Part shown: positions 30,166-39,719 of the stretch, piece by piece
Numbering within the stretch: position 1 is the first letter of the stretch
Layout: every line of letters starts with the position of its first letter
Assembly: GCA_903876665.1 (NCBI GenBank)
Contig: CAIRAY010000130.1
Coordinates: forward strand, 1 to 64,000
DNA: 64,000 nt
Direction of reading: 5' to 3'
From: an uncultured Fibrobacterota bacterium
GTDB taxonomy: Bacteria > Fibrobacterota > Fibrobacteria > Fibrobacterales > Fibrobacteraceae
Translations under genes and position numbers: made by a program
Notes under the pieces: model-generated
What the model was told of the DNA's origin: nothing
The model's input: the letters and a program-made list of their open reading frames with translations, nothing else
Database searches by the model: none

Positions 30166-31136
30166 CGACCCGCAACATCTACATGCTGTCCTGGCTGCTC
30201 CTAAGCACCCTCCTTGTGGCATGTGGTTCCCAACATGCAGGCACAACGGACGAGACCGAAACCGGCGAAAAGGTGGCCTTGGACATCCAGCTAACATCCG
30301 CCCAGGCGCATCAAATCCTTGACATCCATGTGGAAATCCGAACCGCCACTTCGGGTCCAAATGACTCCGCGATTTTCTCCCTGACTGTCGACAACCGAGA
30401 TTCAATCCCCTCTTTGCAGCTCCTCCCTGGCAAATATCAAATCAACCTCTCCGGAACCTCCCATGACACCACCTGGATGGCGAGCGAAAAAGTAACCATC
30501 GAAACCGGGAAACCTCTTCAAATCAGCTCCATGGAACTCGCACCCACGGCAAATCTCGCCGTTCTCATCTTAGACGGCTTTGCGCAAATCGCCAAGGGAT
30601 TCCATTGTGGTGTGCAGGGAACATCCTCCTGGGCAATTGTGGATAGCACGGGTATGTTATCCCTGGACAAAATTCCTACGGGGACTAGCTATCTACACTG
30701 CCTTGAAACATTTGCAACCCAGGTTGACCTTGTCACCCCACTCGCCCCAGGCGAGACCCGCACCGGGTCTCCCCTCATTGCCGCCAACTCGGACGAGCCT
30801 TTGACTGGCGTCCAAATTGACACCATGATTACCCTTGTGGATTCTCTGCGGGGGAAGAGCCAGATTTTCCAGACCGACAAGCCCGTGCTGATTCGGGTCC
30901 CCACCTGCGTGGACAATTGTACTGTGGCCACAGGTAAAATAACCGTGACCAAGGAGCCCAACACCGGCATCGACTTGGGCCTGGTTATGGAAGGCTCCAC
31001 CAGTGTCTACCACATCGTGGGTGGCGTGTGGGGTGTAAACGCCATGGCCCTCCCCGACACGGATGGAGACGGCAGACTCCAATTCGTTGCCATCCCAGGC
31101 GGCACATGGTCTGCCGGCTTTGACTGGTTTCCTTGA
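30162..31136 (+). CDS. Lipoprotein of unknown function
   Basis: 324 residues. A type II signal peptide is clear: hydrophobic residues 8-20 end in a lipobox L-V-A-C with the lipidated cysteine at residue 21, followed by Gly-Ser, so outer-membrane sorting is likely. The mature part is beta-rich and Thr/Ser-rich. A short D-T-D-G-D-G-R segment close to the C-terminus resembles a calcium-binding loop. The start overlaps the stop of the TIGR02147 gene by ATGA, so the two are a translationally coupled pair. Its stop codon is directly adjacent to the stop of the convergent GH5 gene, with no base between. The family is not recognised; a surface or sensory role linked to the neighbouring regulator is only an inference. 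Confidence 0.7.
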   Translation: MTTRNIYMLSWLLLSTLLVACGSQHAGTTDETETGEKVALDIQLTSAQAHQILDIHVEIRTATSGPNDSAIFSLTVDNRDSIPSLQLLPGKYQINLSGTSHDTTWMASEKVTIETGKPLQISSMELAPTANLAVLILDGFAQIAKGFHCGVQGTSSWAIVDSTGMLSLDKIPTGTSYLHCLETFATQVDLVTPLAPGETRTGSPLIAANSDEPLTGVQIDTMITLVDSLRGKSQIFQTDKPVLIRVPTCVDNCTVATGKITVTKEPNTGIDLGLVMEGSTSVYHIVGGVWGVNAMALPDTDGDGRLQFVAIPGGTWSAGFDWFP

Positions 31137-32366
31137 TTATCCTTCGATAAGCTTCGCGAGGATCAATCTGTTAGTCTGGCTTGTCCACTGGACTTCGCTC
31201 TGGGTCCTTCCGATTGCTATTTCCGAAAGCAGCCGGCCCTGCAAGGAATAGAACCGAACAGCGCGGTATTTGCCCATCGCGAACTGGAGTGACACAGTTC
31301 CAGAGTTTGTATGTAATATGGTCAAGGTATTGCGAGGTTTCATGGGCTGGACTTGCGTGGGACTCCAACTAGGATTCAACGTGCGCAAGGTGTTTCTGTA
31401 CCATGTTCCCGCACTAGATAAATCGCCAGCACTCCAGTTGCCTGCCGTTGACGCGCTGGTGTTCAAGGAAGATGAGGATTCGCTCTTGTTGCTAATGCTC
31501 CATGCCGCCCAGCTGATTCCATTATCCTTCATCCATTGGAGCCAGCCGGCGATTCTGGTCTGGTCCAAGTCACCTCCGCCCGAGGACAGGGAGACTCCCC
31601 ACTCGCTCACAAAAAGGGCGTAGCCACGACCTAGGGCTGTATTAGCCAGGGCCCGGTAGCCATCGTGAGTCGGGTCCGAGGCGTACATGTGAAAGCTGTA
31701 AGCGATATTAATGTAGGCGGAAGAAATGGGGCTTGCTGTAGCGGCATCCACGGCGGAGGAAAAGTGCGGAGTGCCCACGATGATCAGATTGTCCGGGTCA
31801 ATGGCACGAATTGCCGCCACTACAGCCTCATTGTAGCTCTTGATCTTTGGCCATTGGGAGGCATCAAAGCCCGGCTCATTATAGACCTCATAGATCACAT
31901 TTGATTTGTTGCCATATAATGTCGCCATTTCCTGGAAAAAGGCGATGGCTTTGGTTTGCCGTTGAGGTTGACTTTGGTCCGCGCTCCAGTGGCTGTGCCA
32001 GTCAATAATGACATAGATGCCTTTGGCGATGGCAGCATCCACCACCGTCTTGACCATATTGGAATTGCGAACAGGTTGATATTCGTAGCCTTCCTGACCG
32101 GTGCCCCAGTTGTCTTCGACCGCCATAGGCGCGCGCACCAGATTGCAATACCAGTCATCGGCGAGCCAATTGACCACATTCGCATTGAAGTAGTCCCGTG
32201 CTTCGGGAGCAATATTCCAGAAATAGCTCATCCCATGAAGATTTGCGGGCAGGCCACTTGCCCCCACAACTTTTCCGCTCTGCACGGAGAGCGCGCCAAT
32301 ATCCCCAACTGGCGTGGCCGATAGGATGCCAACCAGGCACAAGAATGAAGCGAGCCAATTTTTCAT
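31137..32366 (-). CDS. Secreted GH5 endoglucanase (cellulase)
   Basis: 409 residues from the ATG at 32366, which has an AGGG motif 6 bases upstream; a TTG two codons earlier is in frame but less likely. A signal peptide covers about residues 1-18. The catalytic domain (about 25-320) is glycoside hydrolase family 5, most like subfamily 2: HGMSYFW near the start, IDWHSHW, the acid/base Glu164 in V-Y-N-E-P, the HMYAS segment, and the nucleophile Glu255 in V-S-E-W-G. It should cut internal beta-1,4 bonds of cellulose or related glucans outside the cell. The C-terminal 70 residues contain a small beta domain with AVRFYSLQGRLL, resembling the C-terminal sorting domain of the giant protein and the PL11 lyase. 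It is transcribed away from the adenylate cyclase gene, 60 bp from it. Confidence 0.9.
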   Translation of the reverse strand: MKNWLASFLCLVGILSATPVGDIGALSVQSGKVVGASGLPANLHGMSYFWNIAPEARDYFNANVVNWLADDWYCNLVRAPMAVEDNWGTGQEGYEYQPVRNSNMVKTVVDAAIAKGIYVIIDWHSHWSADQSQPQRQTKAIAFFQEMATLYGNKSNVIYEVYNEPGFDASQWPKIKSYNEAVVAAIRAIDPDNLIIVGTPHFSSAVDAATASPISSAYINIAYSFHMYASDPTHDGYRALANTALGRGYALFVSEWGVSLSSGGGDLDQTRIAGWLQWMKDNGISWAAWSISNKSESSSSLNTSASTAGNWSAGDLSSAGTWYRNTLRTLNPSWSPTQVQPMKPRNTLTILHTNSGTVSLQFAMGKYRAVRFYSLQGRLLSEIAIGRTQSEVQWTSQTNRLILAKLIEG

Positions 32367-32426
32367 AACCAACCCTAAAAATGAATCTCCTCAAAACAAT
32401 CTACACTCCGAGGTTAGATTTACAGC

Positions 32427-34421
32427 ATGTTCGGGAAGAAAAAGGGTTATCAACGCATTTTTGAAAAGCTGCAGGCCGAGAACCTGCTACGGCGCGATTA
32501 CCACTATTCCCTGCTTACGCCATCCCGCCGAGAAATTGTGGAGCTGATTCCCCTTCTGTTCCACCTGGACGGAAACATCTTTTTCCCGGGCATCGAAACG
32601 GACTCCCTTTTTGGGATAAGCGGGCATTTACCTAGTGAGTCCGACATGGAAAGGGGTGCCAAATTTTTCCCTGCCCTCCGCAACGTCGCTCCTGAAAAAA
32701 AACGGCTTTTTGGAAAAAAGGAATGCATTGAATTCATTTGCCTGATGGGCTCTGCGGGGACACTCGGGTTTTCCTCTGAAAGCGACATGGACTTCTGGAT
32801 TGGAATTGAAAAGCGAAAATTCGATTCCGACCAAATCGAAGTGCTACAGAATAAAATCCGTTTCGTCGAAAGCTGGACTCAACGCATCTACTCCATGGAA
32901 GTTCATTTTTTCATCACCGATGTGCAGGACCTGCGTGACGAAGACTATGGAGAGCTCGGGGGTGAATCCTGCGGGAGCGCGCTGGGGAAATTATTGAAGG
33001 ATGAATTCTACCGCTCCATGATCCATTTAGCCGGCAAGTACCCCAAATATTGGTCCACGCCCATGGACTTGGATGAAGTTGCTTACGATAAACATTCCTT
33101 CAAGCACAGCCTAGCCGAAAAATCCCAAAAGATGCTGGACATAGGTCACGCACATGAATTTGAATCCAACGAAATCTTTGGCGCGGTTCTTTGGCATATT
33201 CTAAAAGGGTTCCACTCCCCCTTCAAGTCCGTCCTTAAAATCGGATTGCTCGAACACTATGCGGCGAAATCCGGAGTGGAACTTCTCTGCAACCACATCA
33301 AACGAAAGATTATCGAATCCGATCCAGTCGCCCGTATTGACCCGTATTTGGAAATGATTGAGGTGGTAAGAAAATCCTTGCCCCAGGATGCCCGTCTTTT
33401 TGAGGCCTGCTTTTTGATCAAGAGCTTCGAGGGCATCGACATGGATCATCAAAAAAGCAAGTTCAATTTCCTTTTGCAGCTGGGCGTGGAATGGGGCCTG
33501 GGCAAGCCCGAAATCCTACACTTCTGGGATTATCGGAATTGGACCTTCGAGGAAAGGGCAAACCTCTCCACCCAAATCTTCAACCACTTTATCCGCACCT
33601 ACAAGAACCTCCGGGAAAAGGCTATGGCCCAGACCGGCATCCTGTCCGAACGGGATCTCACCATTATGGGAAAAACCCTGCGGGCCTACCTGAGCAAGGA
33701 ACCCCATAAAATACCTCAGGAATTTTCTCTAATTGAGCCAAAATCCATAATACTCGTCCGTTTTATCAAGGAAAGGGATTCCACGGACCGCATGATTTGG
33801 GCCCTTGACGCCGATTTCATGGGATCACAAGCCAACCTGAAGAACAAAAGACTCTTCCAACATCCGAATCTTTTATGTGTGTGTGCATGGCTTGTGGTCA
33901 ACGGACATTATCATCCCTCGCAAAAGTTTACCGTAGCGGGCAACAGGGAATTCTCCATTTTGTATGTAACGGAATTCCTGAAGCAATTTGCCACCTTCCT
34001 CCCCAGCGAGGACATCATGTCGCAGGTCCTTCGCCAATGGAACGAAAAGAGCCTGGTAAAAAAGTGTTTTGTCATCCCCAATTGGAGCGAAACAAACGAT
34101 ACAGATAATCTACAATCCATAATGATTTTCACTATGAACTCCTTCGGGGAGGTTCATTTTCATTGCCTGGATGGACCCAAATGCCTGGAACTTTTCGTGG
34201 GTAATTATGTGCTCAAGGAATTCGCCTTAAAAGAACTCGATAACCGGACTTTCGAAGTCCTACGCTATGGAATGCAAGGGGCTCCGGGTTTCCGCCTGGC
34301 GACATCCATAAAACAAAAGCTGGATCAGGTGGTGGAGCATGTGCTGAGCTCCATGAACAGAAAAAAAATGACCGCCAACCCGAAGGTTGACGGCCAGGAA
34401 ATTCACATCAAAATTACTTGA
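32427..34421 (+). CDS. cyaA: Class I adenylate cyclase
   Basis: 664 residues, soluble. The nucleotidyltransferase signature of class I adenylate cyclases is seen at residues 108-124 (G-S-A-G-T, then S-S-E-S-D-M-D-F-W), with the acidic pair expected to bind magnesium. A second family hallmark follows at about 178-210: [18 protein letters not shown] and L-A-G-K-x-P. The enzyme makes cAMP from ATP. Classical CyaA proteins of enterobacteria are about 850 residues and carry a C-terminal regulatory half; this one is shorter and its C-terminal part shows no motif I recognise. No cAMP-receptor gene is in the window. The position between a cellulase gene and glutamine synthetase would fit carbon control, but this is inference. 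The last 8 bases overlap the convergent glnN. Confidence 0.8.
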   Translation: MFGKKKGYQRIFEKLQAENLLRRDYHYSLLTPSRREIVELIPLLFHLDGNIFFPGIETDSLFGISGHLPSESDMERGAKFFPALRNVAPEKKRLFGKKECIEFICLMGSAGTLGFSSESDMDFWIGIEKRKFDSDQIEVLQNKIRFVESWTQRIYSMEVHFFITDVQDLRDEDYGELGGESCGSALGKLLKDEFYRSMIHLAGKYPKYWSTPMDLDEVAYDKHSFKHSLAEKSQKMLDIGHAHEFESNEIFGAVLWHILKGFHSPFKSVLKIGLLEHYAAKSGVELLCNHIKRKIIESDPVARIDPYLEMIEVVRKSLPQDARLFEACFLIKSFEGIDMDHQKSKFNFLLQLGVEWGLGKPEILHFWDYRNWTFEERANLSTQIFNHFIRTYKNLREKAMAQTGILSERDLTIMGKTLRAYLSKEPHKIPQEFSLIEPKSIILVRFIKERDSTDRMIWALDADFMGSQANLKNKRLFQHPNLLCVCAWLVVNGHYHPSQKFTVAGNREFSILYVTEFLKQFATFLPSEDIMSQVLRQWNEKSLVKKCFVIPNWSETNDTDNLQSIMIFTMNSFGEVHFHCLDGPKCLELFVGNYVLKEFALKELDNRTFEVLRYGMQGAPGFRLATSIKQKLDQVVEHVLSSMNRKKMTANPKVDGQEIHIKIT

Positions 34422-36585
34422 TGAACAGCATTTCCATGTAAGTCGGCAGAGGCCAGATATCGTCAGCCACTTCGCCTTCGAGAGTGTCAGCAGCTGCACG
34501 CACGGATTCCATAAGATCACGGATATCCTTGGCGCAGAACTGCATGTGGTCCTCAATGGTGGCAAAGTCATGCTTGGCAGCGGCCACATCGAGCTTGGCG
34601 ACAGCAACCTGCATGGCCTTGATCTGGGCAGCCACGGTCTTGATGGAGCTGTTGTCCAGCTCGATATTGGAATCAGCCAGGACACTGAAGGATTCGACTT
34701 GCTCGGTCAGATGTGTGATCGCAGCAGGAAGGATCTTGGTCTTGGCCATTTCGACGACGAGCTTTGCTTCCACATCGATGGACTTGACGTACTGCTCGGC
34801 ATAGATCTCAAAACGCGAAGCCAGCTCGGTGGGAGAAAGAACATTGTGCCTCTCGAAGAGGGCGACAATTTCCTTTTCTTTTAGGACGGGGAGTGAATCC
34901 GCAGTGGTGCGCAAATTGCGAAGACCGCGCTTTTCCACGGCTTCCTTGTGCCATTCTGCAGAATAGCCGTTGCCATTGAACACGACAGATCCATGGTCAT
35001 CCATGATCTTCTTGAGGACCTTGGCGATCGCTTTGTTTAGCTCGAGGCCACCCTTGATGGAAGCTTCGAGCTCGTCGGCAACCCAATCCAGGGAGTCAGC
35101 AAGCATGGTATTCATCGCGGCCAGAGGACCACCAACGGATTGGCCGGAGCCCACGGCGCGGAACTCAAAGCGATTGCCTGTGAAGGCAAAGGGCGAGGTA
35201 CGGTTGCGGTCGCCAGCATCCATGGGGAGCTTGGGCAAGGTGTCGACACCAATGTGAAGAACGCCCTGAGCCTTGGAAGACTTGAGATCGCCCGCCTTGA
35301 TCTGTTCGAAAACGTCAGCAAGCTGGGTGCCGAGGTACACGGACATGATGGCAGGAGGGGCTTCGTTCGCACCGAGGCGGTGGTCATTGGATGCCGATGC
35401 AACCACAGCACGGAGAAGTGGGCCGTATTTATGCACGCCACGGATCACGGCGCCACAGAACACCAGGAACTGCATGTTGGAATGTGGGGTATCGCCTGGA
35501 TCCAGAAGATTGCCCTGGGTTGCGCTACCCACGGACCAGTTGACATGCTTGCCGGAGCCGTTGATGCCCTTGAATGGCTTCTCGTGCAATAGACACATCA
35601 TTCCGTGCTTTTTGGCGACGGACTTGAGAATGGTCATGACCATTTGCTGATGATCGGTAGCCACATTGGCGGCTTCGAAAACTGGGGCGATTTCAAACTG
35701 GCCGGGAGCCACTTCGTTGTGGCGGGTTTTGGCTGGAATTCCCAGCTTGTACATGCGGTCTTCAACTTCCTGCATGAACACCTGAACACGCTCTGGGATC
35801 GCACCAAAATAATGATCTTCGAACTGCTGTCCCTTGGCGGCAGGCTTGCCAAACAGGGTGCGCCCGGCAAGGAGAATGTCGGGACGCTGGTTGCCAAAGG
35901 CCGCGTCGATCAGGAAGTATTCCTGCTCGGCGCCACAGGAGGAGTTCACCTGGGCAATGTCGGTATGGCCAAGGAGCTTGAGCACGCGCTGGGCGGCCTT
36001 GTTCATGGCGGCATTGGAGCGCAGAACCGGGGTCTTCTTGTCGAGAGCTTCGCCAGTCCAGGAAACGAACGCAGTTGGGATGCAAAGCGTGGAACCGTTT
36101 GGTGTTTCGAGAATGTAGGCTGGGCTCGTTACATCCCAGGCGGTGTAGCCGCGGGCTTCAAAAGTGGAGCGGATGCCGCCATTGGGGAAGGAAGATGCAT
36201 CAGGCTCGCCCTGAATCAGCAGCTTTCCCGAGAACTCGGAAAGAACGCTACCATCGCCCTGAGGAGAGATAAAGCTGTCATGCTTTTCGGCAGTTGCGCC
36301 GGTCAGCGGATAAAATACATGGGCATAATAGCCGGCACCCTTGGAAATCGCCCAATCCTTCATGGCTGTGGCGACGACGTCGGCGATGCTTGGATCCAGG
36401 GTGGAATTGGTGCGAACGGTCTTTTCCAGGGATTTGTAAATCGCCTTGGGAAGGACTTGCTTCATTTTAGCCAGGTCGAACACATCGGTTGCCCAAATGT
36501 CGGCGAGCTTTCCGGAGGATTTAACATCCATCGGGGGACGGTTGTTGATCAGGTTGACGGCTTCTTTGCGATCAATAGCACTCAT
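34414..36585 (-). CDS. glnN: Type III glutamine synthetase
   Basis: 723 residues from the ATG at 36585, chosen because AAAGGT lies 5 bases upstream and because the preceding in-frame codons fall in the leader. Length and sequence fit the GSIII/GlnN class (about 700-730 residues, dodecameric), quite unlike the 450-470-residue GlnA. Characteristic segments are [11 protein letters not shown] near residue 95, the [11 protein letters not shown] block, [11 protein letters not shown], and [10 protein letters not shown] in the active site. It joins ammonia to glutamate using ATP in the cytoplasm. A candidate sigma-54 promoter at 36630-36645 suggests control by nitrogen supply. The 3' end overlaps the convergent adenylate cyclase gene by 8 bases, leaving no room for a terminator. 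Confidence 0.93.
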   Translation of the reverse strand: MSAIDRKEAVNLINNRPPMDVKSSGKLADIWATDVFDLAKMKQVLPKAIYKSLEKTVRTNSTLDPSIADVVATAMKDWAISKGAGYYAHVFYPLTGATAEKHDSFISPQGDGSVLSEFSGKLLIQGEPDASSFPNGGIRSTFEARGYTAWDVTSPAYILETPNGSTLCIPTAFVSWTGEALDKKTPVLRSNAAMNKAAQRVLKLLGHTDIAQVNSSCGAEQEYFLIDAAFGNQRPDILLAGRTLFGKPAAKGQQFEDHYFGAIPERVQVFMQEVEDRMYKLGIPAKTRHNEVAPGQFEIAPVFEAANVATDHQQMVMTILKSVAKKHGMMCLLHEKPFKGINGSGKHVNWSVGSATQGNLLDPGDTPHSNMQFLVFCGAVIRGVHKYGPLLRAVVASASNDHRLGANEAPPAIMSVYLGTQLADVFEQIKAGDLKSSKAQGVLHIGVDTLPKLPMDAGDRNRTSPFAFTGNRFEFRAVGSGQSVGGPLAAMNTMLADSLDWVADELEASIKGGLELNKAIAKVLKKIMDDHGSVVFNGNGYSAEWHKEAVEKRGLRNLRTTADSLPVLKEKEIVALFERHNVLSPTELASRFEIYAEQYVKSIDVEAKLVVEMAKTKILPAAITHLTEQVESFSVLADSNIELDNSSIKTVAAQIKAMQVAVAKLDVAAAKHDFATIEDHMQFCAKDIRDLMESVRAAADTLEGEVADDIWPLPTYMEMLFIK

Positions 36586-36629
36586 GGAATACCTTTGGGT
36601 TGTGGATAGAACAATCTGATTCAATAATT

Positions 36630-36645
36630 AGCAAATTCCATACCA
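36630..36645 (-). promoter_or_regulatory. Candidate sigma-54 promoter of glnN
   Basis: Read on the minus strand the site is TGGTATGGAATTTGCT. The GG and GC dinucleotides are exactly 10 bases apart, as needed for -24/-12 promoters, and most of the TGGCACG-N4-TTGCW consensus matches. Transcription would start near 36620, about 35 bases before the ATG. A sigma-70-like pair (TTGCTA, 17 bases, TTCTAT) overlaps it and is an alternative. Confidence 0.5.
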
Positions 36646-36776
36646 AGGTCCTATGGGCGAATCCCTTCCTGTTTAGGCAATAATTTCAGGATGGAAAGAA
36701 AAGACCTACAATTATGTAACATCATCCTTGTCACTCCAACAAATTTGTCGAAAGGTCGAATCCCCCCGTTCTATAG

Positions 36777-36812
36777 AAAACAACAAGACTCCTCCGGCGA
36801 ACCGAAGGAGTC
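36777..36812 (-). terminator. Terminator of the PL11 lyase gene
   Basis: GACTCCT (36787-36793) and AGGAGTC (36806-36812) form a 7-bp stem with a 12-base loop, and read on the minus strand the stem is followed by a T-rich tract (TTGTTGTTTTC). It lies 20 bases past the stop of the lyase gene. Confidence 0.6.
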
Positions 36813-36832
36813 CCTGTTGTTGTATGGGAAAT

Positions 36833-39283
36833 TTAAAAACAGGTGGTGGAAAATTCTCCGAGTAGGGATCCCCGTTTGAGGATTTGCACCAGGTATACAC
36901 CCCGGGTAAGGCCAGTGGTCGAAACGGAACCTCTGTCTACCTGGACATCCATCCGCACCTGGCCAAATAGACTTATTACACGAACCTGGTCATATCCGGA
37001 ATTCAAAATACCCAGGATCACTAGGCGATTCCCCTGAATCGTTCCGGATAATTTGACCTTGCCGCCAGATGTCGGCTCCCAGATGGCCACAGGGGACACG
37101 CTGGAACTCAGCGCAATCACGGAGCTCGACGAAACAGGCTTCGAACTCGAACTCAGCGCAACCACGGAGCTTGACGAAACAGGCTTCGAACTCGAACTCA
37201 GCGCAACCACGGAGCTCGACGAAACGGGCTTCGAACTCGAACTCAGCGCAACCACAGAGCTCGACGAAACAGGCTTCGAACTCGAACTCAGCGCAACCAC
37301 GGAGCTCGACGAAACGGGCTTCGAACTCGAACTCAGCGCAACCACGGAGCTCGACGAAACGGGCTTCGAACTCGAACTCAGCGCAATCACGGAGCTCGAC
37401 GAAACAGGCTTCGAACTCGAGCTCAACAAGACCGGGGACACAACTACTGTTCCCACTAGAGCGATATTGGGCACAGGAGCCTTATCCACACCGTTGCCCA
37501 GGAAAAAGCCCAAGTGGGGAGGCTGATTGTAGGCTGCATTTTGCCAAGAAATCGCATTGCGATATACGGGATCGTGCATTAGAGTATAAAGGCGATATGT
37601 CGTTGCAATGGTCGTGGTATGGATGTAGAGTTTCGATGCACCATCATGCAGAATCACTTCTTCACGCCAGTCCCCCAGAATGTCTGCACTCAAATTCGGC
37701 GTGGACTTTGTCCCGTTGCACGAGCCTCCGGTCAAGGTGATCAATCGGGTTGAGCCCGTCCCATTCCATTTGTCCAGCCGGTTTCCATCGAGCAATTCAT
37801 CCTGCAAATCACCATCCCAATAAACGCGAAAATTTTGCGATGGCTTTGATGCCGATAAAATAGATCCTTTACTAGAATAAATATTTCCATTGGCCGCTGA
37901 CCACATTTCATAACCCGGAGAACTAGCCACAATATCGCCTGCCATTCCACGCCCATTGTCCCCTCCAGTACTATCTCCCCAAAGGATCTTCCCGGTTTTG
38001 GCATCATGCAGCTCGTAGCCGTACTTCGAGCCCTTTTCTTCATGGACTTCCCACACTTCAAGCCCAGGATTATCCAAATCCATGTCACCCATGTGAATGG
38101 CATCTCCGTGCCCATAGCCCGTCCGATACATGCCCTTGCCATCATGGTTGATTGCGGATGCGCCTTGGATGATTTCGTCAAAACCATCGCCATCAATATC
38201 CCCAGAACTCAGGTTGTGGTTGCCTTGGCCTTTGTATGTATTGTTGTCATCAAATGCCCACCGCTGGGAAAAGGTCGTTCCATTCCAATCGTAGGCAGTA
38301 AGGGTCATACGGGTGTAGTAGCCCCGTTGAAAAACCATACTTGGCTTTACACCATCCAGATAGGCATTGGTGGCCATAAAGCGGTCCACACGATTGCCAT
38401 AGCTGTCACCCCATGCCGACACGGTCCCTCGCGCAGGCGTATAATTGAGAGTACCCATCTCCTTTCCGGTTTTTCCGTTGAAGATGCTGACATATTCTGG
38501 ACCAGTCAAAATGTAGCCCGCCGAGTTGCGGTAGTCGGTCGCGTCGTTGTCGGTAGCCGCGGGCCCTTTGCTTAAATAGGCCCCAGAACCATCCTTAGTG
38601 CCCGGTGCCGTTTTAAAGGCAACCTCGGCCTTGCCATCACTGTCGTAGTCACCTACGAGCATTTGTGTGTAATGGGCGCCAGCACGGATATTTACGCCCA
38701 AATCAATGCGCCAAAGTTGGGTGCCATTCATCTCATAGGCATCCACAAATACATTTCCCGTTACCCCCGATTGAGAATTGTCTTTGGAATTGGAGGGATC
38801 CCATTTGAGAACGATCTCATATTGGCCATCCCCGTCCAAATCACCAACCGTCGCATCACAGGGCGAATAGGTGTAGGCCACAGGCGTAGCCTCTTTGGTG
38901 GTCCCGCCGGCGGGGCGGTTCAAATTGACCGTGAGGACTTGCGAGGCCCAAACCGAGGCGTTTCCACCCAAGGTCTGCTCCACTCCCCCAATCACGGACT
39001 TCACGGAGTACTGCGAAGTCGCGACACCGGCGACATCCACCAAATTGGTGGCACCCGTTATGGGGGTTGAATTCACCTTGATCGTCCCCCGGTAGATATT
39101 AAATCCCAAATCCTTGGCGTCAGTGCCCAACACGCGCCAGCTCAAAAACACCCCCGTAGGGACTTTGACGGCCACCAGGCCCCGGTCCAAATTCTCCATT
39201 TTCCGGGGGGCTGCGATCGCCGAAACAGCTAAAATCAACCCGAGGAGAATTGCTTTGGAAGAATCCCGATTCAAAAACATCAT
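36833..39283 (-). CDS. Secreted PL11 rhamnogalacturonan lyase with Ser-rich linker
   Basis: 816 residues from the first of two adjacent ATG codons (39283 or 39280); GAGG stands 5 or 8 bases upstream. Residues 1-25 are a signal peptide. Residues about 28-620 form a polysaccharide lyase family 11 domain: it opens with R-K-M-E-N-L-D-R-G-L-V-A-V, has a fibronectin-like N-terminal part, and carries repeated D-x-D-G-D-G / D-Y-D-S-D-G-K calcium-binding loops of an eight-bladed propeller. The enzyme cleaves the rhamnogalacturonan I backbone of pectin by beta-elimination outside the cell. A linker of seven 15-residue repeats (S-S-S-S-K-P-V-S-S-S-S-V-V-A-L type) follows, then a C-terminal beta domain (about 735-816) with V-R-V-I-S-L-F-G-Q, similar to the end of the giant protein. 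Ser-rich linkers of this kind are common in Fibrobacter hydrolases. Confidence 0.9.
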   Translation of the reverse strand: MMFLNRDSSKAILLGLILAVSAIAAPRKMENLDRGLVAVKVPTGVFLSWRVLGTDAKDLGFNIYRGTIKVNSTPITGATNLVDVAGVATSQYSVKSVIGGVEQTLGGNASVWASQVLTVNLNRPAGGTTKEATPVAYTYSPCDATVGDLDGDGQYEIVLKWDPSNSKDNSQSGVTGNVFVDAYEMNGTQLWRIDLGVNIRAGAHYTQMLVGDYDSDGKAEVAFKTAPGTKDGSGAYLSKGPAATDNDATDYRNSAGYILTGPEYVSIFNGKTGKEMGTLNYTPARGTVSAWGDSYGNRVDRFMATNAYLDGVKPSMVFQRGYYTRMTLTAYDWNGTTFSQRWAFDDNNTYKGQGNHNLSSGDIDGDGFDEIIQGASAINHDGKGMYRTGYGHGDAIHMGDMDLDNPGLEVWEVHEEKGSKYGYELHDAKTGKILWGDSTGGDNGRGMAGDIVASSPGYEMWSAANGNIYSSKGSILSASKPSQNFRVYWDGDLQDELLDGNRLDKWNGTGSTRLITLTGGSCNGTKSTPNLSADILGDWREEVILHDGASKLYIHTTTIATTYRLYTLMHDPVYRNAISWQNAAYNQPPHLGFFLGNGVDKAPVPNIALVGTVVVSPVLLSSSSKPVSSSSVIALSSSSKPVSSSSVVALSSSSKPVSSSSVVALSSSSKPVSSSSVVALSSSSKPVSSSSVVALSSSSKPVSSSSVVALSSSSKPVSSSSVIALSSSVSPVAIWEPTSGGKVKLSGTIQGNRLVILGILNSGYDQVRVISLFGQVRMDVQVDRGSVSTTGLTRGVYLVQILKRGSLLGEFSTTCF
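37111..37425 (-). repeat. Seven tandem 45-bp repeats coding the Ser-rich linker
   Basis: Copies begin at 37111, 37156, 37201, 37246, 37291, 37336 and 37381 and are nearly identical at DNA level; the differences seen are single substitutions such as ACC/ATC and ACA/ACG. Each encodes 15 residues (four Ser, Lys-Pro-Val, four Ser, Val-Val/Ile-Ala-Leu). Such near-identity allows copy-number change by slippage without breaking the frame. Confidence 0.9.
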
Positions 39284-39405
39284 ACCGACCTCATTGAATG
39301 TTGACCGTCTCGCTTAACCCAATCTATTCCCATAAGCATTGCACCCATAAATCAAAAGAACCATTCCGTTGAGCGGAAAGTCAACAGCGAGCTTCCCCGC
39401 CCTTT

Positions 39406-39433
39406 TTGCCAAAGATTTCCGTTTTTCTAAATT
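39406..39433 (+). promoter_or_regulatory. Promoter of hisE
   Basis: TTGCCA (39406-39411), 16 bases, TAAATT (39428-39433). The predicted start at about 39440 leaves a leader of 17 bases that holds AGGA 6 bases before the ATG. Confidence 0.5.
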
Positions 39434-39456
39434 CAGGGCTTCACACAGGAATCCAC

Positions 39457-39717
39457 ATGAATTTTGAAGAAATGGTTGCACTCGCCCAACAGCGAAAAAT
39501 TGAGATGCCGGAAGGTAAATCCACCACGGAATTATTCCGCAAGGGCGCCCACGGCATTGGCAAAAAACTGGTCGAAGAAGCCGCAGAATCCTGGATGGCT
39601 GCCCGTTTTGAAACCAGAGACGACCTCGCCCTGGAGCTGTCCCAAGTCCTCTACTATGTCGCCGTGATGATGGCCGAAAAAGACCTCAGCCTGGAAGAGG
39701 TGTATAAGAAGCTTTAA
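39457..39717 (+). CDS. hisE: Phosphoribosyl-ATP pyrophosphohydrolase
   Basis: 86 residues from the ATG at 39457, which has AGGA 6 bases upstream; longer in-frame starts lie inside the promoter. The sequence is a typical stand-alone HisE: G-K-S-T-T-E-L, then K-K-L-V-E-E-A-A-E and the acidic helix R-D-D-L-A-L-E-L-S-Q-V-L-Y-Y that binds magnesium (MazG-like helical fold). It removes pyrophosphate from phosphoribosyl-ATP, step two of histidine synthesis, in the cytoplasm. It precedes hisG, which makes its substrate, but 211 bp with inverted repeats and a poly-C tract separate the two. HisI, often fused to HisE, is absent here and must be encoded elsewhere. Confidence 0.92.
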   Translation: MNFEEMVALAQQRKIEMPEGKSTTELFRKGAHGIGKKLVEEAAESWMAARFETRDDLALELSQVLYYVAVMMAEKDLSLEEVYKKL

Positions 39718-39719
39718 GC

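Noticed and set aside
35605-36609. 334-codon frame opposite glnN
   Set aside because: It lies wholly inside a confidently identified glutamine synthetase gene and shows no family motif; a shadow of biased codon use.
36691-36879. Small plus-strand frame between glnN and the lyase gene
   Set aside because: It runs through the lyase terminator and into the lyase gene's 3' end; no ribosome-binding site.
37053-37526. Long frame opposite the Ser-linker of the lyase, with 15-residue repeats
   Set aside because: It mirrors the 45-bp repeats of the real gene on the other strand and has no start signal; the lyase frame carries the enzyme domain and signal peptide.
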